From the NCBI RefSeq assembly GCF_010993775.1, contig NZ_WOTO01000057.1, positions 1 to 61,264 of the forward strand: 61,264 nt of DNA, in the 5' to 3' direction. Positions 49,403 to 59,086 of the stretch are shown piece after piece. Positions within the stretch are counted from its first letter, which is position 1; the number at the start of each line of letters is the position of its first letter. Position numbers and translations under genes: made by a program. The notes below the pieces were generated by a model that saw nothing but the letters and a program-made list of their open reading frames with translations, did no database searches and had not been told where the DNA came from. Source of the DNA: Fodinicola feengrottensis (GTDB lineage Bacteria > Actinomycetota > Actinomycetes > Mycobacteriales > HKI-0501).

Positions 49403-50102
49403 ATGGGACTCAGAAATCGAGTCATCGCCGGACCGGCCGGGCCGCTGGTCCGGGTCTGGGCCGCCGAGTGCGACAGCCCCGACCGACGACTTCAGCTCTA
49501 TCGCCTCGGTCAACCCGGGGATAGGTTTCGCACGTATTGGCGGCACCACGACGGTGCACCTGCGCGGCCCGGCGACAAAGGCTTCGACATTGTCGTGCCC
49601 ACGTGACGCGGAATACTTCGGAGCCGATTTTCGCCTCGGGGCGTACCTGCCGCTGTTTTCTCCCGCCAGGCTGAGCAATCTCCGGGACGTGGTGCTGCCA
49701 ACCCTGCCCGACGGCCGGATCCTGTTGGGCGGGCAGGCATGGGAGATGCCAACACCACAGAACGTCGATGTCTTCGTCGACCGTCTCGGGAAAGCTGGCC
49801 TACTGATACTGGATCCGCTTATCGAGGATCTGCGGTACGGCGACGCGGCCCGCACCATGCCGGAACGAACCGCACAAAGCCGGTTCGCGCGGGCTGTCGG
49901 CCTGTCGCGTCGCAAGCTGCAGGTGATCGAGCGAGCGCGACACGCAGCCCGCCTGTTGCGCGCGGGTACGCCCATCGTGGACGTGGGTTTTCGGTACTGG
50001 GTATCACGATCAACCGCACCTGACCTGACCCGATCCCTACGACAGCTGATCGGCCACACACCGGCGGAGGTGCTGCGAGGAGGCGTGTTCCTGGACTTAT
50101 GA
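49403..50102 (+). CDS. AraC-family regulator (three or more frameshifts)
   Basis: The N-terminal part (MGLRNRVIAGPAGPLVRVWA, then IGFARIGGTTTVHLRGPATK and FRLGAYLPLFSPARLSNLRD) is an AraC_E-like sensor, and the C-terminal part is a helix-turn-helix (RTAQSRFARAVGLSRRKLQV, ERARHAARLLRAGTPIVDVG). Breaks lie near 49480 and 49995. In the second region GTGYHDQPHLT is followed by an apparent five-base CTGAC duplication before RSLRQLIGHTPAEVL. This is the most disrupted regulator here and might be a true pseudogene. Length about 233 residues. Confidence 0.65.
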
Positions 50103-50189
50103 CCTGCGTTTCGGTACAAGACCAGTCCTCGCGTAAGCCGATACGGTCCTGGCCATGGGGCTTGTTGAATAGAAAGGCGGAGCGACCTC

Positions 50190-50745
50190 GTGCGTCAGAT
50201 CATCAATTCCACCTATGTCACCCTCGACGGTGTCATCCAAAACCCGCAGAACTGGCCATCGCCCGGCGGCTTCAGCGACCAAGGCAATCAGGTGCAGACA
50301 AAGCTGCTGGAGCGATGCGACGCGGTGTTGATGGGCCGGCACACGTACGACCTGTTCGCCCCGGTGTGGTCAGCCCGCTCCGGCGACCCGCTCAGCGAGC
50401 GTATGAACGCACTCCCCAAATACGTTGTCTCGGCGACCCTTACCGATCCGCAATGGCACAACACGACCGTCATCGACCATGACCCCGATCGAGACCATCC
50501 GCGAACTCAAGCAGCAATCCGGCAACGACATCGTGCAGTACGGTTTTGGCGCCCTGTCCCACGCACTTATGGCCGCGGGACTACTCGACGAGCTGCGGCT
50601 ATGGATGCACCCGATCTTCGTCGGCACCGGGACGGCCGGCGACCTGCTCTATCGTCCTGGTTCGTCCGGCAGCTTCGAACTCATCGACTCGACCAGCCTC
50701 GACAGCGGCGTCGTGATCCTCAGCTACCGAAGCCCGGCAGCCTGA
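50190..50745 (+). CDS. Dihydrofolate-reductase/RibD C-terminal-like reductase (one frameshift)
   Basis: A protein of about 184 residues. RQIINSTYVTLDGVIQNPQN, CDAVLMGRHTYDLFAPVW and KYVVSATLTDPQWHNTTVI are followed, after a break near 50482, by IVQYGFGALSHALMAAGLLD and LRLWMHPIFVGTG. This is the standard layout of the actinobacterial DHFR-like family that binds NADPH. AGAAAGGCGG precedes the GTG. Substrate unknown. Confidence 0.86.
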
Positions 50746-52688
50746 ACAGGACGCAAGATCCGGTCAGAGTCTCGTACGGACACCGAGCAGGCGCGCCAGA
50801 ACTCGCCGTCGAAGGCGAGTACGTCATCGGCGTGTGCCGTGACAGTCCCGCTGAACGGATGACCGAAGGGCAACGGGAAAGTCCAGCCCGCGCCGGTCAC
50901 CGCCGACCGCGGTCCACCGACCGGAGCCTTCCATTCGTCGACCGGTGAGCCGTCCTGCCAGCTCACCGCTCGTACGTTCGCGCCGGACAGGTCCAGCTCC
51001 AAGTCGTCGGGCCCAAGTCGTACGAGGGCCAATTCACCATCGTGCTGGCGGAGGGTGATCGCGGCGGAAGGGCTAGCGGTGAGGGTTCCGAGCAGCTCAT
51101 GCAGGAGAGTGGCCAGCGCGTCCCAGGGGGCTGGTGGTCCTTGATCGTCGCCCCATTCCGACGAGCGCGCACCGATCGTGACCCGGTCCTTGGCGGCGCC
51201 TCTGGGCGGTGTCAGTGACACCGGTTCGGCGTGCCCGCAGGCGTCCACGGCGGCTCGTACGGCCGAGTGTTGCGGCTCGTCGAGACGGCCTGCGAATCTC
51301 CCGACCGGGCTCGGTGGCCGGGAGGCCCGGTCGATGGTCCGCCACAGCCGGTACGTGCCGTCGGCGTGCACCTCCAGTGCCTCGGCGTCCGGCGGTGGCG
51401 TGCCGCCGGACTGGCGGTAGGTGAGCAGCGGCATCAGTGGTCCATCGAAGGCGCCCACGTGCCGCCGAGTGCTTGCTGGACAAGCGGCGGCGAAGGCTCG
51501 TACGTGCCGGGGCTCGACCGGGTGCGAATGGTCGGACATATCGCCCATGATCGAGGTGGTGGTGTACTGGAACGATCCGACGAGCTGCTCACGCCAGTCG
51601 GAGATATCCTTGTCGTCCGAGTCGACCTGGGCCATGACGTCCGCGCTGAGTTCGACCGAGAAGAGGCTCTGATACTGCTTCGCGACCTGGTGGGTGAGGG
51701 CGTTCTCGGCCCGCTGGTAGTCCGGCACGATGTTGTTCGCGGCCAGCACGGCATTCACCATGCCCATTCGCCGGTGCTCCGCGGTCTTGTGTTTCTCGAA
51801 GAAACTTTCCTTGGCGTGCAAGGCTTCTCGCAGGCCACGAGCGGCCGCCTGGGCCTGCTCGACCGGGGCCGCGGTGGCCGGCGCGGGGGCATCGGTGACC
51901 CGTTGGAAATCCGCCGCGTCCCGCTCGTACTCGTCCTCCAGGCCGATCAGGTGGCCGAACTCGTGCGGCACCGACTGGGCCGCCCGGCTGTCGCCGACGT
52001 AGTAATGCCCGGCGTTGGCGCGGCCCTCGCCGTTGGTCACCTGGATGACGTGGCCGGCGCCCTCGTACGGGTTGAAGACGATTTGCTTCTTCTGTGTCGG
52101 GTCGGCCTGGTTGACCGCGCTGTAGTGGTTCCACGTCGAGCGGATGTAGCCGAACCAGGCACCCGACGGCACGGTGACGCCGGCGTCCGGTTTGAACTGC
52201 ATCCCGACGTTGACGACGATCGAATCTGGAGTGATCTGCCAGCTGTACGCGCCGCGAATGCCGAAGGTGTTGCCGCCGACCTGCTCACCCTGGCTGACCT
52301 TGACGCTCTTGCCGGCCACGCCGTCGAGCACCCGGATCAGCCGGGCCGACGATGCGCTGTGCGCGGCCTGCCGGAGCTTTTCCCGGTCGCCCGGCTTCAG
52401 TTTGCTCACGGTGGCGACAACCGCGGTGTCGTCGAGGCCGGTGAGGAATCCGATGCCCTTCGACCAGTCGCCGGCGCTGACGTTCTTCTGGAACTCGGTG
52501 TCGTCCACGGTGCCGGTCGGGTCGCGCTGAACGCTGCGGTTTTCCCGTATCAACTGGACAACGGCCGCGTTGCCAGCCGACCGCTGCAGGCCGACCACCT
52601 GGTCGGTGAGCCCACCGCTGCGAGAGCGGGCCGGTGCTGCGCGGTGTCCGCCACCCGGCTCCAAGGCGCGCTCGTCCGGAATGCGCAC
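50724..52688 (-). CDS. Zinc metalloprotease-like protein with eCIS-cargo N-terminal motif
   Basis: An intact 654-residue protein. GTG at 52688 has GGAGG before it. VVGLQRSAGNAAVVQLI (residues 31-47) is the short helical motif seen at the N-terminus of many DUF4157-associated and contractile-injection-system cargo proteins. The protease core follows, with H242-E-F-G-H246 and EDEYERD, an HExxH zinc site in a fold preceded by VVNVGMQFKPDAGV. Residues from about 430 to the end form a second, unfamiliar domain (ALEVHADGTYRLWRTIDRAS, DDLELDLSGANVRAVSWQDG). No signal peptide and no phage-tail genes are seen. It is divergent from the propeller pair. Confidence 0.82.
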   Translation of the reverse strand: MRIPDERALEPGGGHRAAPARSRSGGLTDQVVGLQRSAGNAAVVQLIRENRSVQRDPTGTVDDTEFQKNVSAGDWSKGIGFLTGLDDTAVVATVSKLKPGDREKLRQAAHSASSARLIRVLDGVAGKSVKVSQGEQVGGNTFGIRGAYSWQITPDSIVVNVGMQFKPDAGVTVPSGAWFGYIRSTWNHYSAVNQADPTQKKQIVFNPYEGAGHVIQVTNGEGRANAGHYYVGDSRAAQSVPHEFGHLIGLEDEYERDAADFQRVTDAPAPATAAPVEQAQAAARGLREALHAKESFFEKHKTAEHRRMGMVNAVLAANNIVPDYQRAENALTHQVAKQYQSLFSVELSADVMAQVDSDDKDISDWREQLVGSFQYTTTSIMGDMSDHSHPVEPRHVRAFAAACPASTRRHVGAFDGPLMPLLTYRQSGGTPPPDAEALEVHADGTYRLWRTIDRASRPPSPVGRFAGRLDEPQHSAVRAAVDACGHAEPVSLTPPRGAAKDRVTIGARSSEWGDDQGPPAPWDALATLLHELLGTLTASPSAAITLRQHDGELALVRLGPDDLELDLSGANVRAVSWQDGSPVDEWKAPVGGPRSAVTGAGWTFPLPFGHPFSGTVTAHADDVLAFDGEFWRACSVSVRDSDRILRPVQAAGLR

Positions 52689-52854
52689 CGTTGAACCTCC
52701 GCCGCCGGGGACCTGTGCTGCCCAGGCTATCGCCGCGCCGGAGATCGCGAAGTGCCTGGAAGACCAGCCTTTAGGGCAGCCGCTGACAGGGGTGGCCTTA
52801 TGAACGGCTGAAAGTGCAGGCGTACGCCCGAAGGCCGCCATTACGCTGCCCCGC

Positions 52855-53765
52855 ATGTCCACGAACGAGCAGACCCCGAGGGTCATTTTTGCAAGCCATG
52901 GGCAGCAGGCGGTGGCGGTGTCGCAGGACCTTCGTACGGTCGTGACGACCGACGACAACCTGGTCGCCGTCTATGACGCTTCGACGCGCGCTGCGGCACA
53001 GTTTCGAGACCGAGTTTCCAGAAGACATCAACAAAGTGCTCATTCATCCGGACGGGCGCCGGTTGCTGACCGGGCGCGGATACGACGGCGCGGTCGTGCG
53101 CATCCACGACCTGGAAAGCGGCACCGAGCTGGACCACTTCGGCATCAACGACGACACTCTGGGTTTCTTTCTGTTGCCGGATAGTCGTCGTGTGCTCACC
53201 GGCTATTGTCAGCTCGATATGTGGGACCTTGACAACGGATTGCTGGGGCCGTTGTGGACTCAAGACGACTGCGCGAGTTGCCTGGAGCCGATGCTGCACC
53301 CGAACGGCGAGTGGATCATCAACCGGGACGACGATCGGATCGCCTATTTCTCGGTGGCTGATGGATCGCTCGTACGGGAGCTCAAGGTTGCCCACGACGA
53401 CCCGGGCATGCTGGAGGAGGTCGATCACGGCGCGTTGTTGCTTCCGGATGCTCGGCGGGCCGTTTTCGCGGTGGGCAATGGAGTGCCCGGTTCTAGAGGT
53501 TTTCGATATCGAGACTGGAGAGCGGTTCTCGCCGTTGGAAGGTCATGCCGGTCAGGTGCAGGCTTTGGCTTTGTCGCCCGATGGTGACAGGTTCGCTTCG
53601 GTGGCTGACGACGGTTTCGTACGAGTGTGGGACAGCATTTCGCTGGAATGCGTCTGGACGGCAAAAGCCCATGAAGGCAAGGCCGCTGATGTGACGTTCT
53701 GCGGTAACGAGGCGGTCATCACCGTCGGCGCGGACGGCGATGGCCGGCTGTGGGACGTGGTCTAG
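52855..53765 (+). CDS. WD40-like propeller protein, paralogue 1 (two frameshifts)
   Basis: A protein of about 303 residues. AVAVSQDLRTVVTTDDNLVA, VLIHPDGRRLLTGRGYDGAV and LEGHAGQVQALALSPDGDRF, then FVRVWDSISLECVWTAKAHE, are blades of a WD40-type propeller ending RLWDV. Breaks lie near 52980 and 53485. The next gene is a close relative in tandem; comparison between them locates the breaks. No signal peptide. Cytoplasmic scaffold or ligand-binding role is likely but unproven. Confidence 0.8.
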
Positions 53766-54665
53766 GTGTCGAGCCCGAGGGTCACTTTTGAGGGACATGG
53801 GCGACAGGCGGTCGCGGTGTCGCCGGATCTTCGTACGGTCGTCACGACTGATTACAGTTTGTTCGCCGTCTATGATGTTGCGACTGGGGAGTTGCTGCGC
53901 AGTTTCGAGACTGAATACACCGAAGACTGCAACCAGTTACTCATTCATCCGGACGGTCGACGGTTGCTGAGCGGGAATGGTTCTTTTGGCGCGGTCGTAC
54001 GGGTGCACGATCTGGAAAGCGGCGTCGAGGAGGCCGCTTTCGGAATCTCCGATGACACCCTGTATTTCCTTCTGCTGCCGGATAATCGCCGCATCCTCAC
54101 CGCGTACCTTCAGCTCGACCTGTGGGATCTCGACGGTGAGCTGACGGAGCCGTTGTGGACCCAGGACAAAGAACCGGGTGGGTCGCCGTCCGTGCTGCAT
54201 CCCAACGGGGAGTGGATCATTAGCCGCTGTGGGGAGCGGCTGATGTATTTCTCGGTTGCCGATGGATCGCTCGTACGCGAAATCAAACTCGCTCACGATG
54301 ACCCGGAAATGCTGGCGGAAGCCGATAGTGCTGGTTTGATTCTCCCGGACGGTCGGCGGGTCATTTTCGCGATAGACAATGGAATTACGGCGATGGACGT
54401 CTTCGACACGGAAACCGGTGAGCGGCTCCCGCCGCTGCAAGGCCACACCGGCCAGGTGCTGGGGCTGGCTTTGTCGCCCAGTGGTGACAGGTTTGCCTCG
54501 GTGGCCGCCGATGGTTTCGTACGGGTGTGGGACAGCACTTCGCTGGAATGCATCTGGACAGTAAAAGCCCATGAAGGTAAAGCGGCTGACGTGACATTCT
54601 GCGGTGACAACGCGGTCATCACCGTCGGCGCGGACGGCGATGGCCGGCTCTGGGACCTCGACTAA
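53766..54665 (+). CDS. WD40-like propeller protein, paralogue 2
   Basis: An intact 299-residue relative of the preceding protein, about 70 percent identical by eye along its whole length (YFSVADGSLVRE, FVRVWDS, KAHEGKAADVTFCG and VGADGDGRLWD shared). Its GTG follows the previous stop with no gap (TAGGTG), so it depends on translational coupling. The recent duplication and the unbroken frame make it the reference for its neighbour. Function unknown. Confidence 0.85.
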   Translation: MSSPRVTFEGHGRQAVAVSPDLRTVVTTDYSLFAVYDVATGELLRSFETEYTEDCNQLLIHPDGRRLLSGNGSFGAVVRVHDLESGVEEAAFGISDDTLYFLLLPDNRRILTAYLQLDLWDLDGELTEPLWTQDKEPGGSPSVLHPNGEWIISRCGERLMYFSVADGSLVREIKLAHDDPEMLAEADSAGLILPDGRRVIFAIDNGITAMDVFDTETGERLPPLQGHTGQVLGLALSPSGDRFASVAADGFVRVWDSTSLECIWTVKAHEGKAADVTFCGDNAVITVGADGDGRLWDLD

Positions 54666-54668
54666 CGT

Positions 54669-57165
54669 TCACATCCAGCCGCGAGACCGGCGCACGTAGA
54701 CGATTTTCACGGCCTGCACGGTGAGGACGTACGAGAGCAGAATGAGCGGCAGCCAGCCGAAATACGCGGTTGGTAGGGCGCCCATGTGCAGCGCGCCGGC
54801 CAGCGGGGACAGCGGGATGAGCAGGCCGGTCAGCAGCACGATGGACGCGGCCGCCAGCACCGGGCCGGACGGGCGGTGGGCACGCAGGTTGGTCGCGCGG
54901 GTACGCAGAACGAGGACGACCAGCACCTGCGACGCGAGGCTTTCCAGGAACCACCCCGCCTGGAAAGCCGGCGTAGTGGTGCCGAGCACCCACGCCAACA
55001 CCCCGAAGGTCGCCACGTCGAACAGCGAGCTAACCGGCCCGAACACCAGCATGAAACGGGCCAGTCCGGCGGCGTCCCACCGCCGCGGCGCGCGCAGGTA
55101 GCTCTCGTCGACGCGGTCCCACGGCAGTGCCAGTTGCGCCGTGTCGTAGAGCAGGTTCTGCACCACGAGCTGAATGGGCAACATGGGCAGGAAAGGCAGA
55201 AAGACACTGGCAACCAGCAGGCTCAGCACGTTCCCGAAGTTGGAGCTGGCGGTCGCGTGGACGTATTTGAGCGTGTTGCCGAGCGTACGGCGGCCTTCGG
55301 TGACACCGGCGGCGAGGACGCTCAGGTCGCGCTGGGCGAGGATCACGTCGGCGGCATCCTTGGCCGCGTCGGTCGCGGTGGTCACCGAGATGCCGACATC
55401 GGCCGTACGCAGGGCAGCGGTGTCGTTGACGCCGTCGCCGATGAACCCCACGGTGTGGCTGGCTTCGCGCAGAGCGGCGACGACCCGCGCTTTTTGGGGC
55501 GGGGTAAGGCGAGCGAAGACGCTGGCGCCGGTCACCAGCGCCGGCAGCTCGGCGTCGGTGGTTGCCTCGACCCGGTCTCCGAGCACCACCTCACCGGGAT
55601 CCAGGCCGACCTGCTCGCAGACCTGGGCGGCCGCGTACGGGTTGTCGCCGGTGAGCATCTTGACCGCGACGCCGTGCTCCCGGAGGGTGGCCACCGCGGC
55701 CGCGGCGCCGGGTGCGATCGGGTCGACGAACCCGAGGAAGCCGCGCAGCGTCAGGTCGCGTTCGTCGCGGGCGGTGTAGTGCTCGAGTCGCGCCGGGACG
55801 TGCCCAGTGGCGATAGCCAGCAGTCGTACGCTGCGCTTCTCGAATCCGGTGGCCAGTTCAGTGAGCGCGTGTCGGCGCTCGTCGGTCAGATTGCCGTTCG
55901 GCTCGGCCGTACAACGAGCCAGCACCTCGTCCGGAGCGCCTTTGGTGATGAGCAGGTGCTCATCGCGACTTCGCTGGACAACGATGGTCGAGCGGCGTCG
56001 GACGTGGTCGAAGGGCACTTCGTCGACCTTGCGGTAGAGCGCGTCGGGGACCGCCCCGGACCGGGCCGCGATCGCCTCGTCCAGCCGGTTGTCCGCGACA
56101 TCCTGGAAATGGCAGGCCAGCCCGGCGTAGTCGACGACCTCCTCATCGGCCTGCCCGGCGGTGTCGAAGCCTTGGACGTACGCGATGCGGTCCTCGGTCA
56201 GCGTGCCCGTCTTGTCCACGCACAGCACGTCCATTGCGCCGAGGTCCTGGATCGCACCGAGCCGCTTCACGATCACCTGCCGATGCGCCAGCAACACCGC
56301 GCCACGGGCCAGGTTGCTGGTGACGATCACCGGCAGCATCTCCGGGGTCAGCCCGACCGCGACCGCCACCGCGAACAGCAGCGCCTGCGCCCAGTTCGCC
56401 GTCACGATCCCGTTCACCACCAGCACAAACGGCGCCAGTACGAACATGAATCTGAGCAGCGTCCAGCCGACCGCTCGGACGCCCCGGTCGAAACTCGACT
56501 CGCGGGCGGTGCTCCGGGGCGTACGCGCCATCGCACCGAACCGGGTGCGCGGCCCGGTCGCGATCACCAGCCCGGTGCCGGTGCCGCCGACCACCGACGT
56601 GCCGGCGAAGCAGACCGACGACGTGTCGTCTGGGGCGTCCTTATGGACCGGAAGCGTCTCGCCGGACAGGGCCGACTGGTCCACCAGCAGGTTCGTCGCC
56701 GACAGCAGCCGTACGTCCGCTGGTACGAGATCGCCAGGCATCAGCTTGACGACATCTCCGGGAACCACGTCGTCGAACGGCACCTCCCGGTCCATCGGAC
56801 GGGCGTCGGCAGTGGCCCGCCGGCGTACCGTCGCGGTCGTGGTCACGCTGTCCTTCAGGCCCCGCACCGCACGCTCCGACCGGGCCTGTTGCCACCACCG
56901 CAGCGCCACGCTCAGCGACACCATCACCGCGACCGTGATCGCACCACGCAGGTCGCCCAGCAGCGCGAACACCGCCCCCGAGGCCAGCTAGCAGCCCAAC
57001 GAACGGGCTGGCCAGCGCTGAGCGGGCACGCATGGGGACCGAAGGTGCCAGGTCCGCGTCGAGGGTGTTCTCGCCGTACGCGTGCAGTCGCTCGGTGGCC
57101 TCGGTCTCGGTCAGGCCCCGGAGCGAGCTGGCGGAGTGGCCGAAGAGCGGTACAACGCGGGTCAC
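54669..57165 (-). CDS. mgtA: MgtA-type magnesium-translocating P-type ATPase (one frameshift)
   Basis: A P-type pump of about 832 residues. The N-terminus LFGHSASSLRGLTETEATER and GENTLD is cytosolic. DQSALSGETLPVHKD is the A-domain TGES-like loop, DKTGTLTEDRIAYV holds the phosphorylated Asp, and ITKGAPDEVLARC and GDGVNDTAALRTADVGISV complete the P domain. VGLTPEMLPVIVTSNLARGA in helix 4 is the MgtA/MgtB signature. One break lies near 56985 (FVGLLA to VFALLGDLRGAIT). It is divergent from an ArsR gene, and a TTGCGCAA palindrome lies in the shared promoter. Confidence 0.9.
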
Positions 57166-57221
57166 GGCATGGTCCTCACGGTGAAGAGCCTACGGACCCG
57201 TTCGCACCGTGACAGTTAGAC

Positions 57222-57233
57222 ACTTGCGCAAGC
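57222..57233. promoter_or_regulatory. ArsR-type operator, site 1 (mgtA/arsR promoter)
   Basis: ACTTGCGCAAGC contains the perfect palindrome CTTGCGCAAG (57223-57232). It lies between the mgtA start (57165, other strand) and the arsR start (57281). The same core recurs at 58090 and 60962. A shared left flank, AGTTAGACACTTG here and AGTCAAACACTTG at site 2, extends the match. Confidence 0.7.
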
Positions 57234-57280
57234 GTTGCCGCTGCTTCACTCTTGTCGTACGAACCGCAGAAAGGACGGCT

Positions 57281-57622
57281 GTGCCCGCACCCACCGGCGA
57301 CCATCCACCCCTGCCCGCCGACACCCTGCAGGATGCGGCGGCCATCTTCGGCATGCTCGCGGCCACTGCCCGGACGCACATCATCTGGCTTCTCGCCGAC
57401 GGCGAGAAGGACGTTGGTACGCTTGCCGCCGAGATCGGCCAGACGGTCGCCACCACCAGCCAACACCTGGCCAAACTCAAGCTCGCCGGCCTGGTCGGGG
57501 CCCGCCGAAATGGCCGTCACCAGCATTACTTCGTCGACAACCCGCATCTGGTCGATATCGTGGAACGCGCGGTCGCGAGCCAGTCCGCCACTCCGGTGAA
57601 ACGTCGCCGATCCGCTGTCTGA
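57281..57622 (+). CDS. ArsR-family metal-type regulator without cysteine
   Basis: A 113-residue winged-helix repressor. IFGMLAATARTHIIWLLADG, LAAEIGQTVATTSQHLAKLK and ARRNGRHQHYFVDNPHL are the ArsR core. GTG at 57281 is chosen because AAAGGAC precedes it; the longer frame would run through the operator. There is no cysteine in the protein, so thiol metals are unlikely ligands. His/Asp/Glu-rich positions near the wing and last helix (RHQHYF, DNPHLVDIVERAV) could bind a harder ion, as in the alpha5-type sensors. It is divergent from mgtA. Confidence 0.88.
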   Translation: MPAPTGDHPPLPADTLQDAAAIFGMLAATARTHIIWLLADGEKDVGTLAAEIGQTVATTSQHLAKLKLAGLVGARRNGRHQHYFVDNPHLVDIVERAVASQSATPVKRRRSAV

Positions 57623-57644
57623 GCTGTCCCGAAGGTGAGTGCGC

Positions 57645-58055
57645 GTGCTGGATAACCTGGACCTGACGAAGATCATCCTGCTGCTGGTGGTGGTGGCGAT
57701 GCTGGTGGTCGGCCCGCAGCGGTTGCCGGGGCTGATCCAGAGCGCGGCGCGGATGCTGCGCACCATGCGTGAGATGGCTCAGGGCGCGACCCAGCAGCTG
57801 CAGAACGAGCTGGGCACGGACCTGGACGTGAGCGACCTGAATCCGCGCACGTTCGTCCGCAAACACCTGCTGTCCGATGTCGACCAACAGGCTTTGCTGG
57901 GGCCGTTGAAGGACGCTTTCAGCGAGGTCAACGAGGCAACGGCGACGGTCAGTGCCGAGCTGGACCTGACCAAGACCCTGCCGCCCACGAAGACTGTGCC
58001 GCTTACGAAGACTGTGCCGCTCACGAAGGCGGCCATTGACCCGGAAAGCACCTGA
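57645..58055 (+). CDS. tatB: TatB-like twin-arginine translocase subunit
   Basis: A 136-residue protein with one N-terminal membrane helix (LTKIILLLVVVAMLVVGPQR) followed by the Gly-Pro hinge and an amphipathic helix (LPGLIQSAARMLRTMREMAQ), the TatA/TatB layout. The length and the LPG motif favour TatB. The tail contains a threonine-lysine repeat, TKTLPPTKTVPLTKTVPLTK. GTG at 57645 is better spaced from AAGG than the GTG at 57639. Its neighbours, an ArsR and a VWA protein, are unusual for a tat gene, so it may be a second copy. Confidence 0.75.
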   Translation: MLDNLDLTKIILLLVVVAMLVVGPQRLPGLIQSAARMLRTMREMAQGATQQLQNELGTDLDVSDLNPRTFVRKHLLSDVDQQALLGPLKDAFSEVNEATATVSAELDLTKTLPPTKTVPLTKTVPLTKAAIDPEST

Positions 58056-58089
58056 CAAGTCCCAAGCCGGGTTCAGGTAATAGTCAAAC

Positions 58090-58101
58090 ACTTGCGCAAT
58101 C
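58090..58101. promoter_or_regulatory. ArsR-type operator, site 2 (upstream of the VWA gene)
   Basis: ACTTGCGCAATC keeps the TTGCGCAA core of sites 1 and 3, with the flank AGTCAAACACTTG similar to site 1. It begins 39 bases before the VWA start and 35 bases after the tatB-like stop. Confidence 0.6.
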
Positions 58102-58128
58102 AACGTGGCATGAGTCAGGCTGCCTGAA

Positions 58129-59084
58129 GTGATTCGGTTCCTGAGCCCGTGGTGGCTGCTCCTGGTCCTGCCGGTTCTCGCGACGGCCGGTGCGTACGTG
58201 TGGACGCAGCTGCGGGGCAAGGTGGCCGGGGTGCGGTTCAGCAACGTGGACCTGCTGACCAGACTGGTGCCCAAGACACCTGGCTGGCGGCGCCACCTGA
58301 CGGCGACCCGCGTTTTTTTGTTGGTGTTGCTGGCGATGGCCACCGGGATGGCGAAGCCGTCGGTGGACGTGAAGGTGCCGTTGGAGCGGGCCACGATCAT
58401 GCTGGCGATTGACGTTTCGCTGTCGATGAAGGCAACCGACGTCACCCCGAACCGGATCGTCGCGGCCCAGCAGGCGGCGAAACTGTTCGTGAAGGAGCTG
58501 CCGGCCAACTACAACCTCGGGCTGGTCGCGTTCGCGAAGACCGCCGAGGTGAAGGTGTCGCCGGGAAAGGACCGCGGTGTGGTGCTCGCCGCGATCGACG
58601 CGCTGCAGCTGCAGGAGTCAACGGCCATCGGCGAGGCGATTTTCACGTGTCTGGACGCGATAGCGAGTGTCCCGGCCGACGGCGCCTCGGGGGCGCCGCC
58701 GGCTCGGATCGTGTTGATGTCGGACGGATACACCACCTACGGACGGCCGAACGCCCAAGCCGCGGCGGCCGCGAAGAAAGCCCGCGTGCCCGTGTCGACG
58801 ATCGCTTTCGGCACTCTGGACGGCACAGTTGAGCTCTCCGGGCAGCAAGTCTCGGTGCCGGTCGACCGCGACGCGTTGCAGAAGGTCGCTACCCAAACCG
58901 ATGGCCGCTATTACGAGGCCGCCAGCAGCGACGCCTTGAAAAGCGCCTACGCCGATCTGGGCAGCTCGGTCGGCTACCACACACCGAATCCCAGGAAGTC
59001 ACCCAGTGGTACGCAGGTTTGGCTCTGTTGTGTGGATTCGCGGCCGCCGCGATGAGCCTGATGTGGGCGCCGCGGCTGCCGTAG
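58129..59084 (+). CDS. VWA-domain membrane protein, BatA-like (one frameshift)
   Basis: A protein of about 318 residues. The first membrane segment (FLSPWWLLLVLPVLATAGAY) and a second near VFLLVLLAMATGMA flank a short loop. A von Willebrand A domain follows with the metal-ion site D-V-S-L-S in MLAIDVSLSMKATD, then IAFGTLDG and DGRYYEAASSDAL. The frame changes near 58982, and the end reads ESQEVTQWYAGLALLCGFAA with a third membrane segment. The layout is that of BatA/VWA proteins of aerotolerance-type loci. It is preceded by an ArsR-type palindrome. Its partner proteins are not in the window. Confidence 0.8.
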
Positions 59085-59086
59085 GG

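Noticed and set aside
54786..57212. Long open frame on the plus strand, about 800 codons, antisense to mgtA
   Set aside because: Low-complexity Gln/Arg/Gly/His-rich product with no family features; it is a mirror of the P-type ATPase in high-GC DNA.
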